From contig NW_017802758.1 of assembly GCF_001625305.1 (NCBI RefSeq), positions 358,803 through 422,802 on the forward strand: a DNA stretch of 64,000 nucleotides, in the 5' to 3' direction. Shown in pieces: positions 1 to 12,003 of the stretch. The position numbers and the translations under genes were made by a program. Position 1 is the first letter of the stretch; every line of letters starts with the position of its first letter. The notes beneath the pieces are model-generated. The model ran no database searches and was not told the origin of the DNA. It was given only the letters and a program-made list of their open reading frames with translations. This DNA is from Branchiostoma belcheri. Taxonomy: Eukaryota; Chordata; Leptocardii; Amphioxiformes; Branchiostomatidae.

Positions 1-1496
1 CTATATTTAAGCATGCGAGAATTTTGCATTTCTGTTCTTACTAAATGTAGTACGGGTAGTTCAGTATTTACAAACATTCACGGACATACACACAACATCC
101 TTTGTACGTACCGAGTTTAACACTTGTCGTCATGCACTGGTACCCTGTCCTGATCCAGCAGGAATGTGGATAGACAACCCGCGTACTGCCTGGCAAGTGG
201 CGTTCAAAACTGGTTACTAGTTGAGGTCGACCACAAAAGGGTGTGCAGGTATGTCATGTTACTTTTTGAAATGCAGCTTAACAATAATGTCCTTAGGACT
301 AGAATGAAGACCTACCCACCTACCAAGTATCTCCTTGGATGAACTTCAGGGATATTCTATCACATATGGAGGGCTCTGTGGAGGGCTGAACCCTACTGAC
401 CTTGTTTTCGTAAGAAAGGTCTCGAGCATTTGATATGTACCAATGTTGTGTCTAATTTTGCCTCTGAAAAGGCAAGAAAATGCGTCATTGAGGGTTTAAA
501 AATACAAAATTTCCCTGGGCAGAATGTCCGGACCCCCCTACATTGACACCCTTCGACTCTAGCCAGACTCTGCAAACTCCTCTAAAGTTACGTTCTTCAA
601 ACCTTTGCTTATTTTTTGTCTCAATGTCAAAGGGCAATCAACTGTAGTGCCTCAGCACAAAAGGCACTTTTGCGCAAAGGCTGATGGGAAATGTTGGAAG
701 GTGTAACGTTACAGGTAAATATGGCCTTAGAATAAGAAGTGACAAAGGCTATACGGAACGGTGTGAGGCCCGCCTTGTTTTGGAACGAAACAACGCGTAT
801 ACGACTGTCCACCAAGGTAAGAGAAATACAAGTACGATCCTACGAACTTAACCTAAATGTAATTGTATTCTAGATAACACAAACTATACGTGTACGTGTT
901 CATGCATGTGGTTCAGTGAACTTTGGTTAATGTCCAGGTAACAAATTCGACCGGTACTTTCGAAAAGTGTGAAAAATGAAAGTGATCGCGATTCAGTTTT
1001 AGCTCACTGAAAAGCTACTCTTCCACTCGTCTTGACAGGGAATATAGACGCCATGTACAAATATATACAGATTCACTGCACAGGGAACGTTCCCCTAGCT
1101 CTTTTCGACAGGCACAATGAACAGTGGACCACAACTTGTAATATATCATAACTATACATAGGTATAGGTAAAAGCACTGTAGGAAAACTCCTAATGCAAC
1201 TAGACAACAAAACTCCTAATGTTCCTAATGCAACTAGACAAATCTTCCATCGGAAAACACATCTTTTCTATCAACTAAAAAGCGAGGAGAAGTTGAAATT
1301 ATCCAATGATAGTTTTATTTTGTATCTGTTAACTGTATTTGTTTATTTTTTGTGACCTTAACTTAGCCCAGGGTAGCAAAAATGTGCAATAACGAATGAA
1401 TGTCGTCACTCATCCATTATCAATATTGAGATCTTGTGGCTTTGTGCTAATTCGTATTCTCCTTAATTTACGTAGATTACGACGTCTTGATCCAGA
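1..1496. other. Upstream non-coding DNA
   Basis: No convincing gene is visible. Short open frames on the minus strand (around 393-815) have no recognisable domain or splice context. The stretch ends at the start codon of the sulfotransferase-like gene, so its last few hundred bases should hold that gene's 5' UTR and promoter. I see no clear TATA box or other core element to place a transcription start. Confidence 0.5.
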
Positions 1497-4400
1497 ATGG
1501 ATACCAAGTGGAGAGGATTTGTGATACTTTTTCTCTTCACTGGAGTGACAGTTTATTACACCTTGGTAAGTTAACTTCAATTTACTAGTAGTAAATAATT
1601 AGTAATGTTCTTCTTCCTAACCGTGAATTTGTACAAATAACATAACGGGACGTTAGGAAAAAGAGAGGGGTGACCAGGACACACATGGTAGTTGTTAGTT
1701 GTTGCTAAGGACCGGACGCTAACCTTCTTCTGTTTTTGTAACATGGCATTTTTGGCTCTAACAACAGAACGACAGGCTTCACAAACTAGGTCCTTTCACA
1801 ACATTGGGATCAACACAAGGATTCTTTAAAGGAGGACGACCACTACCTTCATTTAACAGACCAGCATTTACCAGTTGGGACCAACGTACTTGCAGCAAGC
1901 CAAGGCAGCAATTCGTCTTCATCAAAACACACAAGACAGGAAGTACGACCAGCGTCAATATTTTTCAAAGATATGTCATCTACCACAACGTGACTCCACT
2001 GATAGCAAAGGCGACGGGTTATGTGTCTTGGCCGTTCCCTCCGGCAGAGACAGACTATGTGCACACTCCCGGGGAACATTATGACGTCATGTTCGGTCAC
2101 ATGGTGTACAACAAAACATGGCTGCAGTCCAAGTTTCCCACCAACGCACCATACATCTGTAAGTATGCCTTTATTCTAATCGTGGAGACATGGGTGTAAC
2201 ACCCTGACATTACCTTTCAGTGGATTTAAGTAGCGTTCTGTTCTGCTCTGTTCTGTGATTAACTTGTTAGGCCGTGAGAGACATTCTTTGTCGACAAATG
2301 TACTGATTTTGTATTCACGCAAAAGCCACAGGAAGACTTTGATACCTTGATAGAAAATACAGAACATCAAATGGAAATTACCTACACAATACATTTCTAT
2401 CTTTTAAACAAACTGCCATGTTACATCTTACGCTAGATCTAAAGTTATCGCTGTTAAACCCATTGAATGACCTTTCCTTTGATAGAATTGATATTCGGAT
2501 CAGTAATTTTAGGTTCCACCCAAGAATACGTCACCTAATTTAGCCCCTAAAGCAGGGATCTAGGTGGAAAATCCACTTGCCCGAGTACATGGCAAAACGT
2601 GCAGCATTATAAACTCTAAAATAATTTCCTTGTTTGTAGTAAAAATGTATAATTTTTTAAATAAAAAGTCATGTATTTGTTTGGCAAGTGAAAGTTTGTT
2701 CGGGCAAGTACCACTTGCTACCACTTGCCCGAACCAACTTTCACTTGCCCAACAAATACATGACTTTTTATTTAAATTTTTTTTTATAATGCTGCACGTT
2801 TTATTTATCAACATAAGGCGGTTTGAGACTTGCAATGGGTTTTCTGACAAAACGGCAGTAATATAATATCATTATGGAAAAATGGTGAGTAATTTTGTTC
2901 CAAACACCATAGCGGCTATACTTCGCAGCCAAAACAATTACTTCAGGAGTCCCCTGGGCAATGGTGCAAAGACGGTGCGCCACTCCCAAAAATTGTAGCG
3001 CCACCGAAATTTTCAAATCAAGGGTCTTCTCTTCGTATTTTCGTGGATAAATAGGCATGCAAAAAACATTTTCGAAATCTTGACGCGAGTGGCGTCCATT
3101 TTCCCGTCGCCATTGTCTCTGAAACTTGTGAATGGGCGATAATCAAGTAAACAATGACCATTTCGCACGACGCTGACGAGAGAATCGCTCTCATTGGTGG
3201 AATATAAGGCACCCCGCTAGCGTTTTGAAGTTGTGTAAACAACGCTAATTGTCTGATTAGTTTGAAGCAAAGCCGTTGTCTCAAAAAATAATGTTATTTG
3301 TCACCGCCACATGCTGATGGTGCGATACGGTAGGGAATTTTCTACGGTTAGCTCGTAAACGTATCGGCTTTTAAACTTGTCCATGATGGCGGCATTTCCC
3401 ATCCATGAAAATAATGTTTATTATTTATTTTTCGCCTGCTGTCGGTTTTCAAGTCCCAAAACGTCTGAAAAAGCAGAAATTTGCCCACAAAACCGGGGGG
3501 GGGGGGTGCCTGTAGCTTAAGGTAGCAGAACACGGTATTAATGCGGGGGTATAGAAAGTAGTGCAGAGAATGTTCTTGAAGGCTGGGTAGAAATCCTATG
3601 TATTAAGAGCGTCAGCCAGATGTAAATTGTGCTGTGTGGTGTAGGTATGTATCGGGTGTGAGACTGTATGATTTGAATTGTGAAGGTTTTGCGGTTCGTG
3701 TATAAGGTAGCAGAACACAGTTTTTCACCTATGGGGATTTCTATAGTTAAGGACCCGGAAGTGACTGACATCGACTCGAATAAAAATACAGTAGGGTACC
3801 ATAGAAAATCACGAGAAACGAATATGTTCAAATATAGGGTACGATGTAAACAAAAAAAAAAAAGGTACAAAAAGTTATCGTTTTTTTGACATTATGCCGC
3901 CCTCTTTTAAATGGCCTCCTGCGGAGCGCACCGGAACTGCAGCCTACTCACCATGGCAGGCAGCGAAAAGGTCACGCGCATTTATACGCCGATCGATCAG
4001 CCTTCCTAATCTCAATTACGCGATATCAAAGCCGACATATTATGGTACCATACGGTAACTTGTATGTCCCGGTGTCATCCACGTTAGGCTGTGTACAAGC
4101 GGGGCAAGCTGTTTGTCGCACTCATTTCTTATCTCTACGTCATCGTCTCCGGGGGTCGCGGAGGAATACTGTGTTCTGCTACCATAAATGCGCCGAATTA
4201 CGCAACTGGCTTTCCGGGTGAGTCCGCTGCAGTTCAGGTCCCGTCCGTAGAGGGCGATTTCAAAGTGTACGTTACGAGCAGATACGCCGAAAGGATTTTT
4301 TTTTTTGGTTTCTAGATATTTTGTAGTTTGTACCTTCTTCTCAAACATATTCGATTTTCGTATTTGTTAAGTGCACCCTACTATAATTTTACCGCGTCGA

Positions 4401-7400
4401 TGTGAGTCATCTTGGGGTCCTTAACTATAGAAATCCCCATAGGGCGAAAACTGTGTTCTTCTACCTTAATCGACATAAAGCACATGGCGGCCGTCACAGG
4501 TGTTAGTTTTTAGGTCCCGAAACCCCTACAAAGTAGAAATTTGCCAACAAAACGGACGGCCGACGGGTGGAGAGGGCGCCTGCATGCAGCTGCATGACCC
4601 GTAACAAGTCAAAGGTCATAGGGCACGCGTATTGCGCAATTACTGTAAAGCGCCGATTTATCTAATATTAGGGTGTTTAAAATTGATACAATCACATTAT
4701 TGATTTTTAGGAAAACAAAGGGATAGAAACTAATCAAAATTTTGTGCTGAATAATATTTTTTTCTTCAGAAGAGATATTCTTTAGAAGTTTTTTTTTCTT
4801 CAGATTTTCTTCAGAAGTGTTTTTTTCATCAGAATCCAGACTTTGACCAGACTAGACAATGCTCCATACCAACCAATTATTATGTTGAAATGGATGTGTA
4901 TATTTTGTTGTAAATATACTCTTTAAATCCCTATATTTGTACTAAATTGGGCTTTATATTGATTTTCTATCTCTTTAGTTAGTCAGATTTTTAACTCAAG
5001 TTGCAGGAGAAGGCTACAAACTGCATTTCAGAAGAGCAAAATGCAACAGCTTCTCCCAATCGGGCAAGTACAGGCTAAGGGCATATTCACTTGCCCGAAC
5101 AGCACTTTTACTTGCCCCGGGCAAGTGGGCAATAGGACTTGTCCAACCCTGTTTTTATTCGCTAATCATGCGCTGTTTTCTGATTTTATATCAGTTTTTT
5201 TTTTTTTATTGTGGTGGGTTTCTAGATGACTGTTAAAACTCCGGTACAATCAGGACAAGCGTACAATCAGAAAACAGCACAGGATAAGCCAAAGGGCCCG
5301 CCAAGAAGCCTGCCTACTAGGAAGGCTTCTTGGTGGATTACTTATTATCTAAAGTTGTATCAGATTGCTGTTTTTGTATTGTATATATTGTATCTTAAAT
5401 ATGATAAGATAAATAAATTTTTCTTGAAATGTTAAATATGACCTACTTCCGAGGACTTCTTCTTCTTCTTCCTCTGAGTGACCGCTATCGTCATGTCGAT
5501 CATTCTGTCACTAGGGGAGAGGTCACCAGTCAAGAGTTCAAAACAATTTAGAGGCCCTTGCCACAAATGTTTCAGTATTTGTGGCCTCCACTGTAGACTG
5601 AGGTAGAGAGTTCCAATCTTTAACTGTCCGTGGCAGGAAAGATGCTGCTCTATACTGAGTCCTGCCCCAGAGTTGCTGGTCATGCCCCCGTCTCTCACGT
5701 CGTGGGGCAGGGTGGATTTTGCCCCTGAGCCCATCTGTACAGACCTTGTTGTGTTGAATTTTGTACAGCATGGCAAGCCGTGCAGTCTTCCGACGTGCTT
5801 GGAGACTGGGCCAGTTAAGTTCCTCTAGCATCTCTGTGGGGCTTGAGGTGTGCCTATACCGTCTTAACACAAAACGAGCTGCCCTCCGTTGAACTGCCTC
5901 TAGTCTGTCAATGTCTTGTTGGATATGAGGGTCCCATACAGTGGCCGCATATTCTAGTATGGGGCGTATGTAGGTCTTGTAGGCCATCTCTTTAATACCT
6001 CTAGAACTGATCTTCAAGTTTCTCTTCAAGAAACCCAAGGACTTGTTGGCTTTGTTGCATAAGTTGTTAATGTGTTCTTTCCAGGTAAGGTCTTTCGTGA
6101 TGGTAACTCCTAAATACTTAACACTAGGGACCGTCTCCAAGGTATGTCCATGGAGTTGGTAGTCATGCTGGAAAACACTCCTACTCCGAGTCACACGAAG
6201 GGTCTGACACTTTCCAGGATGAAACATCATGTCCCACTTTTGCTCCCACTCAGCAAGTCGTTCCAGGTCACGTTGGAGCACTTCCTGGTCTTGAGTAGAA
6301 GTGATGGTGTTGTATGCGGCAGTATCATCAGCAAATAGGCGTGATGATGAGGTAAGGACTGACGGCAGATCATTGATGTAGATCAAAAATAACGAAGGCC
6401 CCAACACTGACCCTTGTGGGACTCCCGATTTCACACTAACAAAGTCGGAACGTTCACCATTGACTACCACCGCTTGGGTTCTGTCAGTGAGGAAAGCTGT
6501 AATCCATGCCCGGATTTCACCACGGATGCCGTAGTGGTGGAGTTTATGTTGTAACAGGCTGTGGTTGACCTTGTCGAAGGCCTTAGCAAAGTCCATCACT
6601 AGGACGTCCGTCTGGCGCCCACTCACCATGTTCTCAAACAGTTCTTCCGTAAATTCCAGGAGTTGTGACTCACAAGACCGTCCTCTTCTAAAACCGTGTT
6701 GCTGGTTACACAGAAAACCATGATGTTCTAGGTGATCCATCATAGTGCTGGTCAAGATGTGCTCCAGCACCTTACAACACACGCTCGTCAGTGACACTGG
6801 GCGGTAGTTTCCTGCATCATACTGTTCTCCTTTCTTAAACACTGGGGTAATGTGGGCTGTTTTCCAATCAGATGGTAAAGTTCCAGTTCTCACTGAAGAT
6901 TGGAAAACAATGGTGAGCGGTACTGCAATCTCAGGTGCTAGCTCCTTGAAGACCCTCGGTGAAATGTTGTCTGGGCCAGGTGCTTTTGAAGGCTTAAGAT
7001 TCAATAGTAACTTCTTAACCCCCTGGACTGAAATGTTGACCTTATCAAGAATAGGATAGTCCGCTGGTGGCATATTACACTTTTCCTGAAATTCTTCTGT
7101 AGAATAAATTTTGCCATCCCCAAACACTGAATGAAACTGCCTATTCAAAATGTCTGCTTGGCCCTTGGGATCGGATACAAGACGCCCTCCGTCCTTAAGG
7201 GCAGCAATGCCAACGTTGGACGATTTCTGATGCTTTATGTATGTCCAGAACTTCTTATTCCTGTCCAACTGCTCAAGGTTACTTTCTTCAAAGACACTAT
7301 CCAGGTAGGACCAATAAGCTCTTCGCAGCTGTCGTTGTACTTCTCTGCGAAGTTTCTTATACTGGACCTTGAGGTCTTGTGTACCTTGCTTACGCATTTT

Positions 7401-10400
7401 CTTGAAGACACGGTCTCTTCTCTTAATAAGTCGGTGTAGGACTGGGGTTATCCAAGGCTTATTCTCCTTTGTCCGGGCCTGCTTGTGGGGGATGAACTCT
7501 TTGACAGCTGCCTGGACAGTGTCCTTGAAAGTGGACCACAGCTCTTCTGTTGATGCAGTGTCTTTCAAGAGTTGCATCCGTTCTGTAAGGTCTGCCATGG
7601 ATTTCCTGATACCATCCCAATCTGCTTTCTTGTAAAGTGGTAGGAGTCTAGGAGCCTGCTTCCTCTTCTGGGGGTGGACAATCACTTCGCAGAAGACCCG
7701 GTAATACTTCTACCCGTGGTATCAACTGAGGGTTATTTGTAACAATCAAGTCCAATGTGTTCTCTCCCCTTGTGGGCCTGTCCACCATCTGCTCCAAGCC
7801 GTGATCACTAAGTATGTCAATAAACATGTTATGGAGACCGGGGTATCTGGGCTTTGGCTTCATCTGCATTGCTGACCAATCCCAGCAGGGCAAGTTCATA
7901 TCCCCTCCAATCACAAGATGAGCATTGGGAATCTGTGCTGCTTTGCTGACTGAAATGTTGAACCCTTCCAGGCTAACTCGGTCTGACACATCGGGCCTGT
8001 AGTAGGCACAGACGTACAGGGACTTGCGGCCTTGCAGCTTTACTCTAACCCAGATTACTTCACAGCCATCCACCTGTAACTCTGGTACATCACTACTATT
8101 GAGCGTTGTGCGCACTGCCACAATTACTCCCCCACCATTCTTGTTACGATCCCTACGATATGCCCTGTATGTGTCCGGAAGTATCTCAGAATCATACACA
8201 GTAGCATCTAACCAAGTCTCAGTGGCAATGATAATGTCAGGTCTCACACTGTCAATCATGTTCAGGATGTCAGCTTTCTTTCCAGGTGATGACTGCAGGT
8301 TTAAGTTCACCAATCTAAGGGGCATTTTTATTTGTTTATCCTGTTGATTTATTCTTGTTGGAGTAGATGAGTGGAGTGGACGTTTCATTTGAAGCTCGGT
8401 AGGAGTCGAACAAGAATTTATGGAGGCATCTGAATGTGTCATCCCTGACTGTGATTCTTGCTCTACTCCATATAAGTCAAAAACTGTCTTACTGTTCGGG
8501 TTCCCACAGATGGCACAGTGCCAGGAGAAGTTGTCTCCGAGATCCTCATGGTGCTGGTAAAGTTCTGTATCCATGCTCTGGCAGTGGGCATGAAACCACT
8601 GTCCACAGGTGTCACAAGCCAGTCCTCTGTCATCCCAGCCCACTGTCCGGTCACAGGTTCCACACATCCAAGATGAGTGAGACTGGGAGCCAACAGGAGC
8701 TCCGTGTACAGCTTCCTCAGGGCCTGGGTTGGGTTCTGGTGCGTAGGAATTACTTAGTAAAATGCTGGCAAGATACAAGAGGACAAGTCGTTGTCTACAG
8801 AAGCTTGGGAGGGTAGCAGACTTCCGGGTCGACGAACGAGTGATGGACTCCACTAAGACACAGTATGAGACACCCATAGTACGGAACAAAGTCTTGTCAG
8901 AAAAACTAACTGTGTCCAAGATCACATCCTTGGGTGAAGTTGCATCAACTTTGAGGGTTTTGTAACTGAAGACGATGATAACGATCGCAGAGAGTGTAAT
9001 GTTGGCTGAGAACATGTTTCAAACGCTCCACCGGAGGTTTTCCTCAAAAGTAGTCTCTAAATAAGAAAATTCCATATACTAGAGTCCAATTCAGGATGTC
9101 TCAGTCTTCTAGAGGTCACAAAACGAATAGTATAACAAAAGAAAACGTCTATAAACTCAAAAATAAAGATCATCCGAGTGGGAGGGGGGCGTCATGCCTT
9201 GACATCCAGTCTAACGATATCTCTTCCTAACTAATAAACAAAAATCAAAAATGGAAACAAAAAAGGACTCTAAACCCTATCTATTACTCATCTGGTACAC
9301 ATGATGGCCTCTGGAATCCTCCCCCGCTGAGGATTAGGATGGATTTAAATCCCCAGGGCTGGAGGACCCAAAAAGGCGGCCATCTTGGCTGGTGACCTCT
9401 GACCTCTCTGACAACCACATGAGAACCAAACAATTGGCCAAACTTTACAAACATGCAAATTTAAAGCACATATGATTATGTATCTGTTATTACATTTTGC
9501 AAGGAAAAAAAATCACCATCTTTGGAGTTACAGCGCTTCAAAAATGGGCAGAAATAGGGATATTTCAAAAGCCCAAACCCTGTATTGTATAGGAATGCCC
9601 AGACCTTTAAAACGGACCTCTTGAAAATTTTAAATCTATTTTAGAAAAGCAGATACGTTGGACATTTCAGCACAGTTTTTGTCTTTCCGATATATTCAAG
9701 CATTTGTTTGTAATCGCGTCCTAAACTTTGGCAATTTTCATGTTTCTGGCATGCCCACATCAGGGAAAATGGCCCCAAAACATGTTTGGGCTCTTACCAT
9801 GGCAACGATCGGTGTGGAGCAGAGAGAAAGCTATTTTCAGGAGTTTTGGGCCAAGTACTATCACTGTGCAAAATATGAGCAAAATCGATTTTTTTATCCC
9901 TGCCACCATTGTTTGATCCTTACAGACATTTGCTCTTAATTTACATCATCAATATCTGCCTGTGTTTATTTCGTTTTCAGTCATATTTACCACAAGTTTG
10001 AATAGTCCTATCATTTAATCAAGCAGGTTGAATAACCTCCTTGATTTAATGCAACTGATGTATAGAATATCCCAATAAACTTGCAGATTACATACCTCCT
10101 GGTCCGAGCCGAACGCTCTTTCTTAACGCCATACGGCACAATGTGACTTGGTGTAGACCAATTATTTTAAAACAATGTTAAGGCATTGTTCAAGATTGTT
10201 TTTTCTTGCCTGAAATATAGCTCTCATTCGAGAACCTTTAAGTCACCTGAAGTCGTGCATGAGCTTCTACAGTCTTCCTAAGCTACTAAAGATCACTTCT
10301 ACAAACCCCATCAAGACCTTCCTGCAAAACCCGTGGAAGTACAAAAACCTGTCTGAGGCCTACTTCAGCTTCTGTAAGGTGACCTGGGACGGCACCAGAA

Positions 10401-11969
10401 ACCACTTGGCTTTCGACTTGGGCTACCCTACTGAGGGAGCCGATGATATGGTAACGTATCGTGAATTATTGTCATAAGAATGTCATAACGGTTTAAAATC
10501 TTCGTTCCAACATTGAATATAACTTATTTTGTTAACATCAATAAACATCAATTAGTTTCATACCTCAATGTCAGTACATGAAATACAGCAAGATACAGAT
10601 TTTGCATTATAGAATGGATGAAACGTCGTTACCATACTTTTATGCTCTCACAAGCTAAGTACAGGTTGAAAGTAGAAATGAAATATAATGATAATAAATA
10701 ACTGCTGTATGATAAATAAAATATACAGATATATGTTACTACATGCATCAACTGCTATGTTTAGTTTTAACTTCTTCTCGCCTCTTATTACCTCTGTAGA
10801 TACATGCTATCTAATTATGAATGTTTAAAACTGGGAAACTGATCCATATATACAGGATATTTCTCTCTTGTCTGTATAATGCACAGTCAACAACAAAATG
10901 ACATTCTCCCTCAATTTATCTGAATTACAGATTCCTTTTTTGTCGAGGAATTTAGTAATGTCAGCCTTTAAATATGGGGTTTGTAACTTCGACTTTTTTT
11001 GGAGAATGTTTTTCAATGGGAATGAATGTGGCCTTAAACATAAAAATACCAAAAAAAAACATAAAGGACAAAAAAATAGTGATGACCCTCGACCCAACAT
11101 CTACGTATGTATATCTGATGAAATATTTCTTTTTTCTCTACTTCTTATAAATTCTAAACAGGAAGCAGCTGAAAGATACATCAAAGAATTAGAATACGAC
11201 ATGACGCTAGTGTTGTTGCTGGAGCACCTTGACGAGTCTCTGGTTCTCCTAAGACGTCTCATGTGTTGGGAGATGCAAGACGTCTTGTACGACACCGCGC
11301 CGAAGAACGTCAAGAATTACTCCTATAAGTCCTACAACCCCACCCCGGAGGAGCTTGCCAACCTCCGGAGGTGGAAGGCTGTGGATTACCGTCTGTACGA
11401 CACGTTTAACAGGTCCTTGTGGAGGAAGATAGCAGGACAGGTAAGGGAACAACAACATACCGGGTCAGTCTCAACCAGACTCCTTAAAAATCGGTCTAAA
11501 CAGAGAAATGTAACTGGCCAGGGGGGGTAGCCGGTCATAGGAGGTCCAATTTGCCTACATGGCCGGCTACCTCCCCTGGCCAGTTACATTTCTCAGTTTA
11601 GGCCGATTTATACTATTTATCCAGCCTGCAAAGGAGTCTGGTGGAGATTAATACCGGATATATATATAGTGGATCTGTGGATGAGGAAATGCATTTTATC
11701 TGACAGTTCCCTCAATACGAGTTTGAAAAAAAATGTGCATGTGTTACAAAAAAAGAGATGAACATTACAGCAAAATTGTTGCTTTTACTTCCAGAAATAA
11801 GGAATTGGTTGTCGCAATAATAAATCGGAAATTCAATACTTTCATAAAGTGTTTTGGGGTTTTGTTATTATTGGATTGTATGATGTAATTACCTTCATGA
11901 AAAATGGAGGTATTGTTTTTGGCGTGTCTGTCTGTCTGTCTGTAAATGAATGAATGAATGAATGAATGG

Positions 11970-12003
<34 letters not shown>

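Larger units (their letters stand above)
5456..9015 (-). mobile_element. CR1/L2-group non-LTR retrotransposon (near full length)
   Basis: The minus-strand element encodes, in order, a hydrophobic leader with an NPGP motif, a PHD-type finger, an AP-like endonuclease and a reverse transcriptase. After the stop at 5538 there is only a short 3' tail ending in a GAAGAAGAAG run (plus strand 5456-5474), as expected for CR1-like elements that end in short tandem repeats rather than poly(A). The 5' limit may extend to about 9170; no clear target-site duplication was found. The endonuclease and reverse transcriptase lie in different frames because of a local deletion (see findings). It is inserted in intron 2 of the sulfotransferase-like gene, antisense to it. 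Confidence 0.85.

Noticed and set aside
2560-2866. Matching 96- and 100-codon frames on opposite strands
   Set aside because: They mirror each other because the DNA is a palindrome; no coding signal.
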